Source of the DNA: Capsicum annuum
Taxonomy: Eukaryota; Streptophyta; Magnoliopsida; Solanales; Solanaceae
Length of the DNA stretch: 64,000 bases
Reading direction: 5' to 3'
Assembly (NCBI RefSeq): GCF_002878395.1
Contig: NC_061118.1
Location: forward strand, 128,696,600 to 128,760,599
The position numbers and the translations under genes were made by a program. The notes below the pieces were generated by a model. That model worked only from the letters and a program-made list of their open reading frames with translations. It was not told the DNA's origin and did no database searches. Within the stretch, counting starts at the first letter, position 1. Each line of letters opens with the position of its first letter. Shown piece after piece: positions 38,061 to 50,558 of the stretch.

Positions 38061-39420
38061 CCAATGAAGATTACATACCATTATGTACCAAGACATTACC
38101 TTCGATTGAATCAACTAACGTAACTCCCAACCTAGAAATCTGATGAACCTCACAAACTAACTCTTTTTTATCATCCTCAATGTGAGCAACACTTTTCATA
38201 GACAACCTGCTAAGGGCATCTGCGATAACATTGGCCTTACCCGGGTGGTATAATACACTCATATCATAGTCCTTTAACAACTCTAGCCACCTTCTCTAAC
38301 GAAGATTTAAATTTTTCTAGATGAACGCATACTAAAGATTCTTGTAATCAATAAACACATCAACATAAACCTATAAAGATAATGCCTTCAGATTTTTAAA
38401 GCAAGCACTACTGCTGTCAACTCGAGATCATGAGTTGGGTAGTTTTTATCATAAGGTTTGAGTTGTCTAAAGGCATATGTTATACCTTGCCTCGCTGCAT
38501 CAACACACAACTAAGACCAACTCTGGAAGCATCATAATAAATCATAAAACCATTTGAATCCTCTGGTAGAGTCAAAACTAGAGCAGAGGTGAGTCGAGTC
38601 TTCAACTCTTAAAAACTCTTCTCACAAGAATCAGACCATTAGAATTTGACTTTCTTCTGAGTCAATCTATACATGGGAGAAGAAACAGAGGAAAATCCTT
38701 CAATAAACTATCTTTAGTAGCCATCTAAACCCAAGAAACTCCTGATATCAGTTGGAGAGATGAGTTTAGGATAGTTCCTTACTGCTTTAGTCTTTTGAGG
38801 ATCGACTCGAATGCCTTTACCAAAAATAAAATGAACAAGAAATGCTACTAATTTCAACCAGAATTCACACTTCCTGAACTTAGAGAATAGATAGTGATCT
38901 TTAAGAGTCTGCAAGACAATCCTCAAGTGATCTACGTGTTCATCCTCACTCTAAGAATAAATGAGGTTATTATTTATAAAGACTATAATGAACATGTCCA
39001 AGTACTGCTTGAACACCCTGTTCATCAAGTCCATAAATGCTGCAGGAGCATTCTTCAGTTTAAAAGACATACCATTAAATTCAAAGTGACTATACCAAGG
39101 TCTAAAGGCTACTTTCGATATGTCAAATTCTCAGACTTTGAGATGATGATAGTTGGATCTAAGGTTTATCTTAGAGAAAAACTTAGCACCCTAAAATTGG
39201 TCGAACAAATCATCAATCCTGGAGATGGGATAATTATTCTTGACTATGACTTTGTTTAACTAACGATAGTCGATGCATATTCTGAGAGAACCATCTTTCT
39301 TGTGCATAAAGAGAACTAGAGCACCCTATGGAGAGACACTAGGCCTAATAAAACCCTTGTCTCAGAGATACTTTAAATATTCCTTCAATTTCCTAAGCTC
39401 GGATGGAGCCATTCTATAAG
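38061..39420 (-). pseudogene. Reverse transcriptase and RNase H of GYF, active site changed
   Basis: The RNase H end with [20 protein letters not shown] is well kept (38071-38280). The RT part has FLGLDGY (about 38720), LQTLKDHYLFSKFRKCEFWL (38800-38926) and, around 38950-38990, the catalytic motif reading [12 protein letters not shown]: both Asp of FIDD are Asn. The remaining palm and fingers up to 39420 are in shifted frames. Confidence 0.8.
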
Positions 39421-41225
39421 GTGGAATCAAAATAGGCTGGGTATCTTGAAGGAGATCTATTCCAAAGTCAATTTCCCACTCAAGAGGAACTTAAGGCAGG
39501 TTTTCAGGAAACACATTTTAGGATTCCTTTACTATTAGAATTAACTCAAAACTTAGGGTTTCATTCCTTGAGTCCTTGGCTTGAACAATATGATTGATGT
39601 ACCTTTTGAAAATCATTTTCATTCCTTAAGAAAAGAGACAAATCGACCTATAGACACAGGGGTACTACCTCTCCATTCTAAGACTGATTTATTTGGAAAC
39701 TAAAATTATACTTTATTTGTACAATCAATTGAGACATAGCAAGAGTGGAGCCAATCCATTCCAAGAATAACATCAAAATCGATCATATTTAGAACTACAA
39801 GGTCAACCGAGGTTACTTTTTTGGATATTGTACAAGGCAATTTCTACATACCCGTCTGGCTATAATTGCAGTACCAACTGAGAAGATTTCTGTAAGGACT
39901 TTGCCGCTAACACTAAAATCTACTTCTATGTAGGGAGTCACGAAGGAAAGTATGGCTCTGGGATCTAATAATACATAAACATGCATATGAAAAACTTGTA
40001 ATATACTAGTAACCACATTAGGATAACCCTCTTAATCATGTTGGGTCTAAAGGACATAAAACCTATTCTAACATTGTTAACCAGTTGTACTAGAAGTGAT
40101 ATCCTACTGAGTCATACATCCTGTTAGAGTGGATGAAGAGTTAGATTGACTTGGCTGACCAATATCCTTATCTCTTTGCGCAATCACTAGTAATCCCTCA
40201 CTCTGTGGCCTAACTTTTCACACCCAAAACAAGCATCACTACCGCCATGCAATTACCCCTATGGTTCCTACCATATTTCATACAAATTGGGTTGGTGAAA
40301 ATACTATTAGTACTACCCTAGGACTTAGAGCCCGGCGCTCTATCACGGGTATCTTGTTTGAACTTAGGTACTGGAGTTATGGAAGAAGATGGGGTTGGAG
40401 CTAAAGATTTTTGGCAGAACTGAGAATGTTTTCCATGACTGACCTCTGCTGAGAAAAATTAAAACTACTAGTTCTAGCCCTCTTACTCTCTCTTTTCTCT
40501 CCTTGATATTTTCCCCCTCAATCTATTGGGCATGAACCATCAATCTAGAAATCTCCATCTCCTTAACCAATATGGTCGTCCTACACTCCTTGACTACATC
40601 CTCAGAAACACAGGCCACAAACATGCTCATTCAAGCCCTAGAGTTAGCAACCATAGTGGGAGCATACCTTGCCAGCTTAGTAAACTTGATTTAATACTCC
40701 TTCACACCATCATGCTCTAAATCAGTTTATAAAATCTTGCACTTTGGCTTTCCTCAACTCAAGTAGGAAGAACCTATCCAGAAATGCAGCAACAAACTCA
40801 TCCCACTCTACTGACCCTGTATCTGAACCTCTGTCATTCTTCTACTACTTGAACCATATGTTAGCCACTCCTTGTAATTGATAAGCAGCCAAATCAACAC
40901 TTTCAGTTGAGGTGACACCCAGTATTTCAGTGACCTTCTGAACACTATCTAGGAAATCTTGTGGGTCCTCTTCAAGCTTAGACCTAAAGAACATCTGAGG
41001 ATTCATCCAAGTAAAGTCCCAGACTCTAGTTACAGCTGCATTTATAGTTGGGTTGGCTGATACAACAATATGTTGGTTATTCTGAGTTATCATTGACAGG
41101 GCTAATACTGTAAAAGCAGACCTAAACTCAGCATAGGAGACCTATTTATCCAGAGGGTCTTCTAGAATAGGTGGTGGTTTTTCTTGATTCCCATTCCTTT
41201 TTCTATTTGTTCCCTTGGGAGACAT
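39421..41225 (-). pseudogene. gag: gag and protease of GYF
   Basis: gag starts at 41225 (MSPKGTNRKRNGNQ). One stop falls before VSYAEF, then the capsid N-terminal part is open in 40845-41093 (MNPQMFFRSKLEEDPQDFLD). The middle and zinc-knuckle part (40031-40840) is degraded. In the protease (39813-40016) the active-site triplet DPG reads DPR (VLLDPRAILSFVT), which would abolish activity. The linker to RT runs to about 39421. Confidence 0.8.
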
Positions 41226-41428
41226 TTTTTGTAAATGGGTATAGGACGAGTAAGAAGAAGGATCTTAATAGAGTTCACACTCTATCACACAAAATAAATA
41301 ATTAAAGAAATGAGACTTTCCTAAGATATTTCATAGCCTCTCACTCATAAGTATGGCGTGATTCACACCCATGAACAAAACTCTACTTAATGCGAATTTC
41401 AGGTACCCGAGGACACTTTAAACCTAAT

Positions 41429-41440
41429 GCTCTGATACTA
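41429..41440 (-). other. Primer-binding site of GYF (one change)
   Basis: The minus strand reads TAGTATCAGAGC, one base from the tRNA-iMet site, just inside the LTR. Confidence 0.8.
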
Positions 41441-41443
41441 GGT

Positions 41444-42652
41444 TTTTCATGGATCAAAACTGCCCCATAGTTGTAATATGATACTTGGAGTCACAAGTGA
41501 CCCCAATCTAACCCATGGCTTGGCATAGCACTAAGAATACTAAATAAGTAACAAAATACTGGACAAAAGCTAAACTAAAATAATCTAGGGCTAATGATAA
41601 AAGAGTTGATGCTGGATAAGAATATCAAAACTAGAACTTTCTGACAAAAACTAATATTCTGAAATATAACTAACTATTTGTCTGAAAGCCTCTACTTATA
41701 TGAGCTGTTGGGACAAGCCCCCAACTAACACCAACTAACTGAAACTAAATAAAATAAAATAATAAAAGAAATACTGACAAATAATCCTCAAATGATGAGA
41801 ACTCACCAAATGTTAAAGTTGGTATGGTATGAAAATATGCTAAACTCGATCTGGATGTTGCGCGCCGGAACCTATATTATAGGACAATATAGCATAGGAA
41901 AAGTATACAATCAGTACTTTGAATTTATTGAGTATGTAAGATAGGAAAACAACTAATATAACTTAAAAATGATGCATGAAACATGAAGATCTGATGCAAG
42001 ACCAAGTATGGACATGTGTTGTAAGATAAACTGAATAACTGAATGCAAGGTCACGCAAAATCTGAAACTAAAACATAAATTAAGGACTGTGGAAGCTAAA
42101 ATCAACCGACATACCTCAATCTAAGTTGATCGTGGTCCAAACTGTAAACCCAGTTGGATAGGTATTCAGTACCTTGCCAAGGGTATGAACACTTATTGGA
42201 GTGGATCCACTAAACTAATGTCACAAAGGACTAGGGTGTCAGTCCTCAACTGGAGGGTGACCCCTTATAACCTATAATGGTGTCGTAGTTTTGGAATTAA
42301 GGACTTCTACTAAAGGTATCAGTCCTAACTGATAGGTGAGCCTTTATCCCTGTGTCCACTCGGTGCTAAGTACTACTCCCAACTGAATGACACTGATAAC
42401 TGATATATGCTCAACATAATGGTATTCTAAAACTAACAACATATGCATGATCTGAAGTGCTCAAGAATATGTCAACTAATGTATGCATGAATTCCTAGGT
42501 ATAGGGTGTTTATAACCCACCAACTTTAAAGAATATAAGTAAATATGACAAAATTAAAATGTAAACATTATAGGAAATTTCATAAATAAAGCCCAAAATA
42601 AATAATTTAAAAATTTAAAGGGATATCATGATTTTGAGTATGGAAGAATGCT
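41444..42652 (-). repeat. 5' LTR of GYF, partial
   Basis: LTR sequence begins a few bases after the primer site (near tttcatggatcaaaac). It has paragraphs typical of these LTRs, such as gggtgtcagtcctcaactgg and gttgggacaagcccc. No TG...CA outer end is visible; a sequence shared with the far end of element G starts at about 42653, so the LTR is probably interrupted there. Confidence 0.65.
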
Positions 42653-42723
42653 TAAACTTATAGGGAAACACATAATCATGGTTGAATTTAACACATAGTT
42701 TCTCAATTACACCATTAAGAATT

Positions 42724-42841
42724 CACTTAGAACACAAATAAGTCCTCAAAACAAGGTTGAACATATATAGATAATGACACTTCATTTAGCACACAAAGAA
42801 GTCCTCAAAACTAGGTTAAACGTACATAGATAATGACACTT
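42724..42841 (+). repeat. 59-bp tandem duplication in the left block of element G
   Basis: Units start at 42724 (cacttagaacacaaataag) and 42783 (catttagcacacaaagaag). The equivalent place at 48780-48838 has one unit only, so the duplication arose in this copy, or one unit was lost on the right. Confidence 0.85.
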
Positions 42842-42869
42842 AGGAGTATAAATAGACCTAAGATAATCA

Positions 42870-44890
42870 CTCCACTCTTAAATCCTTGTTCATCTTCTAA
42901 CAACTCGTTATATTGAGCACAATCCAAGGAAGACTCTGCATCACTACTATAACTAAGACACTCAAGATAGAACTACAACGACTAAATGAATAGAAAGTTT
43001 GATACCAAGAATGTCATATTACAATTTAAAGCTCATGAAAACTACTTCAAAACATCCTAACCTCAATAATTGACTCTACCAAGTTAGAAAACTTATGCAT
43101 ATTACTCAATCAACGAGATCATACAAATCACCTAAACAGTATCAAACATGTGCTCTCACCACACAAGAATTGCACACATTAACTCACAAATATGCAATTT
43201 ATCTAAAGAATGGGTGTAGGAATCAAATTTTGCTCACTCTAACAAGGAATACACATACAAATAAGATGAACCATAAGCCTTCCCTTAGTGTAGTAGTCCA
43301 CTAATATCAGAACATCAAGGCTCATAATCAAACAGAACTTTAAAGGTTGTAATGTAGGCTAAGGGATAGATAGAAACTATTCTGGCCAGTAATAGTGACT
43401 ATCTTTCCTAAGAGTTTTAATACATCACACATAACACTGACTTCTACTCCAACCAACCAAATTTTCACCACTTCCATCTTCCCACTTCCCTTTTGTTTTG
43501 CCCCATCTTTTTAGGCTAGTTCACACCTATTAAGTAGGGAGAATTTTCTTTCAACACATGATTCTCTTTTGATCAATTTATTTTCTTTTTATTACATTCA
43601 TCCCAACCACAACATATGAACTTCAAAACACCAATAGCTATTATTTTGGGGGCTTCACAAAAACTTTTCCCTTCATTAATTCTACACTGGTTAACATATT
43701 AATTTTTTCCTAAAGCACTTAGGAGCTTAGGATCAAATTATGGTCAATCAAAAGAAAGGGGATACGCCACATATGAGGTTACCAAGGAATAGGCTAAAGG
43801 CTCAATGGGCCTAATTAAGGTCATACATATAGGGTAGATAAATAAGATACAAAATATGATGGTCAAAGAAATGCCTATACCATATCCTAAACCCAACATC
43901 CTTTATTTTGCTTTGTAAACATACCAGGCAAGTTCTAGATATCATTATGTAATATGGAATATAAGAAAGGACCTTACTCACACATGGCACATACTCAACT
44001 AAAGTAGGATTACTATAGACCCTTAACTAAGCAATAGCACAAATTCAAATTAAGCCAACATCACACAAGAGCCATTATCTTGAGCCAAAGTGTCTCAAAA
44101 ATAGTCATTCACTCATTCAACATAATTTCAAAATCATAACTAACTCGCATCATATAATCATATAGCACTAGCAAGAATATCTCATTTATTATTAATCAAA
44201 AATTTAAAAATTACTCCTAAAAATAAAAAATGGGATATTGAGTTCAAAGGGCACTTTCTCAAAAAAGAACCGAAAAGAAAAATCAAGGGGTGGGTGAAGT
44301 GTGCCCCTACTAGAGCGACACCAACGAAAACCAAAAACAAACAAAGATAAAATCATTTTGTAATTTTTTAAATTTAGTAAAAAACTAGAAAATACTAAAA
44401 TTGGAAATCCTATAGCAGTACTTCACCCTAAAAATTGGAAAATTCCCCACCCCACACTTAAAATCATGTTTTGTCCCTAAATTATAACTTAAAAGTAAGG
44501 ATAGAAATACTCCTTGAGGCCCTTAGGCCTATCTAGTAGCATCTGGATCATCACAAGGGTTTGGAGGATTCTACACTTAGTCTTTGTCATGATCCTTAGT
44601 TTATGTCATCGGTAATCAGACTTCCCGTCAATTTGTGACTGAAACAAAAACAAAAACAAAGGTTATGCTAAAGAAAGACAAGAAAATAAAATAGCTACCT
44701 TAACTTGGCTTTCCTCCCAAGAAGCACATGGTTTATTGTCGCGGAACGACTCACATCACCACTTTCAACTATATTCTTTCATCTTCTTCCTCCTACTTGG
44801 ATCCCATCTTCATATTCTGTTCTGACCTCTTGAGTGCCTACTCTTAAGTCCTATAGCTTTCTCCACTTGATATTTCAATCTCCTTTTCAA
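42870..44890. other. Non-coding 3' region of element G
   Basis: About 2 kb with no supported gene. Near 44690-44750 lies a stretch whose minus strand reads cttgggaggaaagccaag, which I associate with the non-coding tail of gag-bearing Solanaceae LTR elements (from memory, unverified). AT-rich otherwise. Confidence 0.5.
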
Positions 44891-44899
44891 ATTTCTCAA

Positions 44900-45420
44900 C
44901 TTCGGGCTTTTATTTGGGAAACCCTATGAGAGAGTTCAAAGAGGTCATTAGATACTTTCCCTAACCTACACCATACTTATCCACTTCTATAGTTGTGATC
45001 ATACATAAATCTTTATAGTGTGAGGGTATGTTGAGTTCCTTTTACACTTTGAAGATCACCTCTCAATCATTCAGTCTTATTTTTAAAGTGCCCTCTCTCA
45101 CATCAATAAGTGCTTCATCATTTGGCAAGAATGGACATCCCAGTATGATTGGTACCCTTCCACCTACATCATAATTAAGAACAATAAAATCAGCACGGAT
45201 AATTAACTTACCAACCTTAATGAGAACATTCTCTATGATTCTTTCAAGGTCCACTCTTGTTCTATCCACTATTTGGAATACCATTGAACATAGCCTCGCC
45301 TTTCCAAAATCTAGAGAATTAAATACTGAAATGGATATCAAATTTATGCTTTCCCCAAGTCACTCAAACAATAGACTACACAACTTTCACCAATTTGTAT
45401 GGGGAGGGTAAACTCCTTGG
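44900..45420 (-). pseudogene. Aspartic protease of element G
   Basis: Retropepsin of the Athila/Tat kind in 45063-45341: IENVLIKVGKLIIRADFIVL, then GGRVPIILGCPFLPNDEALI, which matches the remembered PIILGRPFL signature. The active-site Asp region upstream (about 45400) is degraded. Decayed coding sequence continues to about 44900, after which no RT is seen. Confidence 0.78.
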
Positions 45421-46129
45421 GTCCTTAGCCTTTTTTGACATCTTGCTCATCACCACTAAACTGCACACCTCAGTAAGTACTACCATCTCAATATCACCGA
45501 GATTCATCTTATTTTTCACTATATTCTTCAAGTACTTAGTGTACTTAGGAATTCCCTCCAACACTTTTAATAGAGGAATGTTAATGTGAAGTTCTCTGAA
45601 CGTGTCAAAGAACTTAAGAAAGCATCTTTCTTAGCCTTTTTAAGCTCTTGAGAGAATAGTAGTGGTGGTCTCTCTTGTGATTTCTTAGAATATTTTGAGG
45701 GAAAGGCGGTGGTGGTGTCTCTTGTTATTGCTTAACTTTCTTTGATTTGGGGTACTTAGACTTCTCTAAATTTTCAGCTTCTTTGATTTGTACGTGCTTC
45801 TCATTTGCCTGTTGTGAGACTAACTCTGCTTGTACCTCCTTATTTTTCTTTAGAGGTCTTTCAATCAGGTTTCTACCACTCCTCAAGGTGATTGCCATTA
45901 ATTACTTTGGGTTCTCTGTATCACTAGGCAAACCCCCTTAAGATCTTATATTTTATGCCTGGGCTAACTACCACAACCATGTCTCCAAATTCTTCTAAGC
46001 AAGTTGCTGATTTTTTATCTTCGTAAATATTTGTTCTTGGTTGGACAATATCTTTTTCTAAGTTTATTCAATACTATGGCCTGAGTGTTATTCTAATTTT
46101 TCTACTACTAAAACTGTTGAGTATGATCC

Positions 46130-47270
46130 TGGTTATTGCCGCATGAGTAATTAGGTCGACTCTCCCAATTCTGATTGCAGGCATTACGATAGTTCATATT
46201 TCCCTTCTATGCATTACCTACAAAGTTAACTGACTCCTAATTTGCTCCACATGATTCTATAGAGTGATCACTATTTCCACAAATCTCACACCATAACTGA
46301 GTCTATTGAATTGTATTTACTTGGGCCTGAGGTTGATTCATACTCAACTTGCTGAATTGTTTCTTCATTTAGTTCTGAAAGAATGCCAACTAAGTAGCCA
46401 ATGTTGTGACACTTTCAACCTCTATCATACTTTTTGTCTTCTTTACTGCACTTCTGGACATATCACCATGCCATTCAGGATTACCTTATGGAAGTTGATT
46501 CGGTAGAGAATATAGCTCGTCATAAGTTTTCTCCAATGCTTGACCACCTGCAGCTGAATCTAACAAAAATTTTATGGAATGGTTAAGATTTTCAACAAAA
46601 GTATGAGCTAATACTTCGTTGTTTTATTGGTGGTGTGGGCAATCCTTAAGAATCGACTTGAATTTCTCCCATGCATGATAGAGATTCTCGTTTGGCTTTT
46701 GTTTAAACTTTGGATCTCACTCCTCAACCTTGTAATTTTGCCAGAGAAAAAGAATCGTATGAGGAACTTCTTAGCTAAGTCATCCCAAGTAGTGATGGAG
46801 TTTAAAAGGTTTGCCTTTAACCATTTCTTCGCTTCCCTCAATAGTGAGAAGGGAAAAAGAGTGAGCTTCATATAGTCTGTGGAGACTCCAGTGGTAATAA
46901 AAGTGTCACTAATCTCCAAGATGTTCTTTAGATAAAATCGTGGATCCACATATGATAGGCTTGTGAACTACCCACTATTGTACAATAATTGCACCATATT
47001 TTGTTTGACCTCAAATCTAACTTTAGGTTTTGATCTGTGGATGATGAAGGTGACATTAGTTGTGAGAGGGATTCCCAATTTGTGTACCCTTTAGACTACT
47101 TGTTTTTCAGCCATGATTGCAGAAATAGCTTCATCCAGTTGGATTTGTGGGATGCTATAGAGAAGTACTGCTTCTCTTCTTAATTTATGTAAGTGTTGCT
47201 CCAGTTCAGGATATAGGTCAACCAAATCTCTTTCCCTTTCTAGCTTACTTGAGATTTAGACATGTACATG
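46130..47270 (-). pseudogene. gag: gag of element G
   Basis: Read leftwards from about 47250: N-terminal region DLVDLYPELEQHLHKLRREA, then KVRFEVKQNMVQLL, then the retrotransposon gag core in 46608-46949 (DPRFYLKNILEISDTF; FPFSLLREAKKWLKA; KKFLIRFF). After a frameshift a complete zinc knuckle, CEICGNSDHSIESC, appears near 46260-46300, followed by an Asn-rich stretch typical of Tat/Athila gag. Stops at about 47085 and 46975 and a shift near 46610 make it non-functional. The start codon is uncertain. Confidence 0.78.
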
Positions 47271-48719
47271 CACGTTCAGAAGCTAAGACCAAGTTGTTAG
47301 CACTTATCAAACAAAATAGCAAAACTAAAAATAGAAGGTTTCCAATTTTTAAGTCCCTAACAATGACACTAATAACTCATTGCAATCCTACCGCACATGC
47401 AAGTGTAATAGTCGTGCAAGCAATAAAGTATCCCTTCTGAAACAAATTCAAAGCTATAGGTACTTGTTTAGCAACAATCCAATTCTAATGTTACCAAAAA
47501 TATTAAACAAGTGCAAATCGTAACCACAGAGATTTCAAGTTTGAGAATTAAAAGTAACAGTAAACAATACGAGATTATAAAGTGTTTGAAATGATAATGA
47601 TGAGAAATCTAAGGTTGAGGCAAGTTGAACATTCCTACGAAGCTATGCAATCTCGCTCGTTAAGTTAATTATCTTGGTTGTTGATTCACGGGGTTGATAA
47701 TATGATTATGGTCTTCCGAACTTCAAATTATATATCTAAATTATCCCCATAACTACATCGTTGAGCGGGAATGTGAGAATTAACTTAAACGCATTTGTAT
47801 GTCATCCCGTATGTAGACCAAATATAACGAATTAGGTATATTCCTATCCTAACCATGCATCATATCTTTAATTCTTTCAAAATATGAGAACCCACTCCAA
47901 ATATTCCAAGTTCTAATCTAAACTTCTTACGAGAAAGAAGATCACAACAGAAATATCTGTGTATTCTAGAGGTCGCGAGTCAGTAGAATAGTATAAACAA
48001 GAATATATGAACAACTAATTATGATAATCAACTTAAAACCAACTCAATTGAAAGTTAAGTATTCATGTTCATAGCCTCAACCCTAGAATGAGGGTGTTTA
48101 TCCACTCATAGTTTTACAACAAATTACAACATTAGAATTCATAAGGAAAAACTATAATTAAACTAGAGTAAATAAAACCCTTACTGAAGACTCCTCATGT
48201 GTTTTCTCTCTTCAAAAGTCATCCAAGGTTTTTAGAATAGGAACCAAATTAATGTCCTTTTTATAGTGTAGAAGGATTGTTGGCCAAATTTACTCTTGGG
48301 CATGGCACGCCCTTCGTACATGTCCTTGGGCGTGACACGCTCTTATCATGGATCCTTACTGTAAATTGCATTTTACTTTGTGTAGTAGGGTGTGTAACTC
48401 CTTTATCTCAGAGGTTTGAGGGAGTGGCACGCCCTTGTGCTCTAAATGCTTCTTTTTTTGTGGTTAACTCCTTCCATTTACCTTTATGTCCGATACTTTT
48501 TAGATGTCTTTCCAACTTCATTTAAGCTAGTTTTGCTTCCCGAAATTTCTCCTAACACCTTTCATGTCTCCTACAACATCAAATAACAAGAATTAGTGCA
48601 CACAACACAATAGAGCTCATCAAGGTCAACTAGAAACGAACATAGCTCAAACTAACAACACTAGTTTTCTCATCTAAACTCTATGTGATCATTTTGATTC
48701 TTAACTTGTTTTAGTTACA
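47271..48719. other. 5' untranslated region of element G
   Basis: There is no supported ORF. The short string cacgccctt or close variants recurs at 48300-48440 (tggcacgcccttcg, tgacacgctctt, tggcacgcccttgt). Presumed leader between LTR and gag. Confidence 0.45.
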
Positions 48720-48870
48720 CCTTAAACATTCTTAACATGAACTTTAATACATAGATGCTCAATCACACCATTAACAATTCATTAAGCACACAAAGAAGTC
48801 AATAAAATTAGGCTGAACATGCATAGATAATGACATTTAAATATATAAATACGCCTAAAATCAAACACTT

Positions 48871-49785
48871 GGTAGAAAATTCTCATAGCTCCTCGTTTAT
48901 ACTAGAAGAATGAAAATATAAGGGAAAGAATCAAAAGAAAAGAAACAAAAGTACATTGAAGGAATTTTTCCCTCTTTTACTTTTTATAATATATAACACT
49001 CATGATCTAAAAATAATGATAGATTATTAGGCCATAAAGAGGTTACTAATTAAATAGTAATGGAGACCAATTCTAGTTGTCAGAAGTTAATGGTGACAAT
49101 AAAAGCCAATTAGAACGTTAGGTTATACTATAAATTAAGTCATATCAATTGACCAAAACTAATGGTAGTAGTATGTTAATTAAAGAAAAAAGGACATGGA
49201 CTGACCATTTTTAAAAAGAAATGGCCCACACTATGAAAATATGGACAATTGAAGTCAGTCGGCCTAATTTATTTCCTTTTTTTAGCCATTTGTCCCAAAA
49301 TCATTCTCCTTACATAATTAAGGGGATTAAATTCTCTTTATAGTTGCCTACTCTTAAATCACTTTTCCTTTCTAAATATACTTTCCCATATCTTCTTTTT
49401 TTTCTCCTCTATCATGCGTCGATCAATCTACTGTGTTTTGCGAGCAATATCAAAAATTGATTTGTTGTTTCTTGCATTAGAGCACTGAAAAATCTGGACA
49501 TAAAGCAAAAAGTAAGAAGTAAAGAAAATTTAAAATTAACAGGTAAAGAAGTTAATTTTGATCTCAAATTTGTTGTTAATGATGATGATTTTATAGAATC
49601 ATCACATATGGGTTTGCACTTGAAGCAATGTCATAGTTCTTAAAACTTGAAGAAGAAAAAAAGTGAAATACTAAGGTCTCAAGGTAAGATAAAAGCCATG
49701 TATTGGTCCATGTTCTTCTCAGAGGCTGAATCGATCACAGAGTCAGAGATGTTTTGATGCATGTAAAGATCAAAAAAAGAATCTG
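48871..49785. other. AT-rich sequence, nothing recognised
   Basis: No ORF, RNA gene or element end could be supported. It may be flank of element G or the left outer part of MULE2. Confidence 0.5.
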
Positions 49786-49789
49786 CCAA

Positions 49790-50130
49790 TTGATACTCTT
49801 TTGTACCAGATTGATACACTTTTTTCAAAAGAAAGAAGGGGGACCTATGCATGCACATACAGTCTCTATATCATATCCAATTGATACTCTTTTATGCCAG
49901 ATTGATACACTTTTATACCACATTGATAAACTTTTTGCTAAAGAGAAAAGGGGAACCTATGGATGCATATGCAGTCTTCATACCCATTTAATACACTTTT
50001 ATACCACATTGATACACTTTTATACTACATTGATACACTTTTTCAAAAAGGGGGAGAGGATTCTATGCATACGCATGCGGTCCCTATACCTGATTGATAC
50101 TCTTTTATACCACACTTATACACTTAAATT
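49790..50130 (+). repeat. Tandem repeat array with two nested periods
   Basis: About nine copies of a 20-24 base unit around ttgatacacttttataccaca. They are grouped into larger blocks of about 110 bases separated by strings like ggacctatgcatgcacatac (about 49841, 49950, 50060). The long ORF across it is a by-product of the repeat. Confidence 0.85.
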
Positions 50131-50558
50131 CAACATCAGATATCCATTGACCTCCGTATTTTATCATTATTGAAACTAAAACTGAAGTTGAAGTCATTAT
50201 TTTGTATCAATTTTGAGCAAATTCACAATGAAATTTTTTTATAGAAAACTAATTGAATGTAGATTTTTGGAGATTTTATACAAAATTTATGGAATGAGAA
50301 AGGTAAATTGGAGTATCGAAAAAGGTAAAGGAATGCAGGTTTAGGAGTTTGAATGAAAAGGAAAGAAAGAAAGGGAAAGTTACTTTAACGATTTTTTCAG
50401 TTATGTCTAAGCGTATGACAGTGAAGGTTATCTAGTGGAATTAGTTTGTGGCTATTTATAAGGTATTTAATTTTGAGTGCTATTTTTGTAGTATTATTTT
50501 AGTTTTAGGTAATATTTCTGTCCTTTTCCCTTAATTAAATTACTCATTACCAAGATAC

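Larger units (their letters stand above)
36575..42652 (-). mobile_element. Ty3/gypsy chromovirus GYF, 3' end lost
   Basis: A minus-strand element from the chromodomain region (36575) back to the primer site (41429) and part of a 5' LTR. GYE inserted after its chromodomain sequence. The continuation that should lie on the far side of GYE is absent, removed with the GYE 3' end. The LTR outer end is unclear because element G begins near 42653. Confidence 0.8.
42653..48870 (-). mobile_element. Element G: gag-protease-only LTR element (Athila/Tat type)
   Basis: The minus strand encodes Athila/Tat-like gag and protease with no detectable RT, RNase H or integrase; non-coding sequence follows the protease. 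A block at 42653-42865 recurs at 48720-48863 in the same orientation and may be part of the two LTRs. The exact ends, primer site and target duplication could not be found. Plants have non-autonomous gag-bearing LTR elements of this sort (TR-GAG type); an internally deleted autonomous copy is the alternative. Confidence 0.62.

Noticed and set aside
49754..50173. 139-codon ORF on the plus strand
   Set aside because: It is produced by the tandem array; its residues simply repeat the unit and it has no domain or coding signature.
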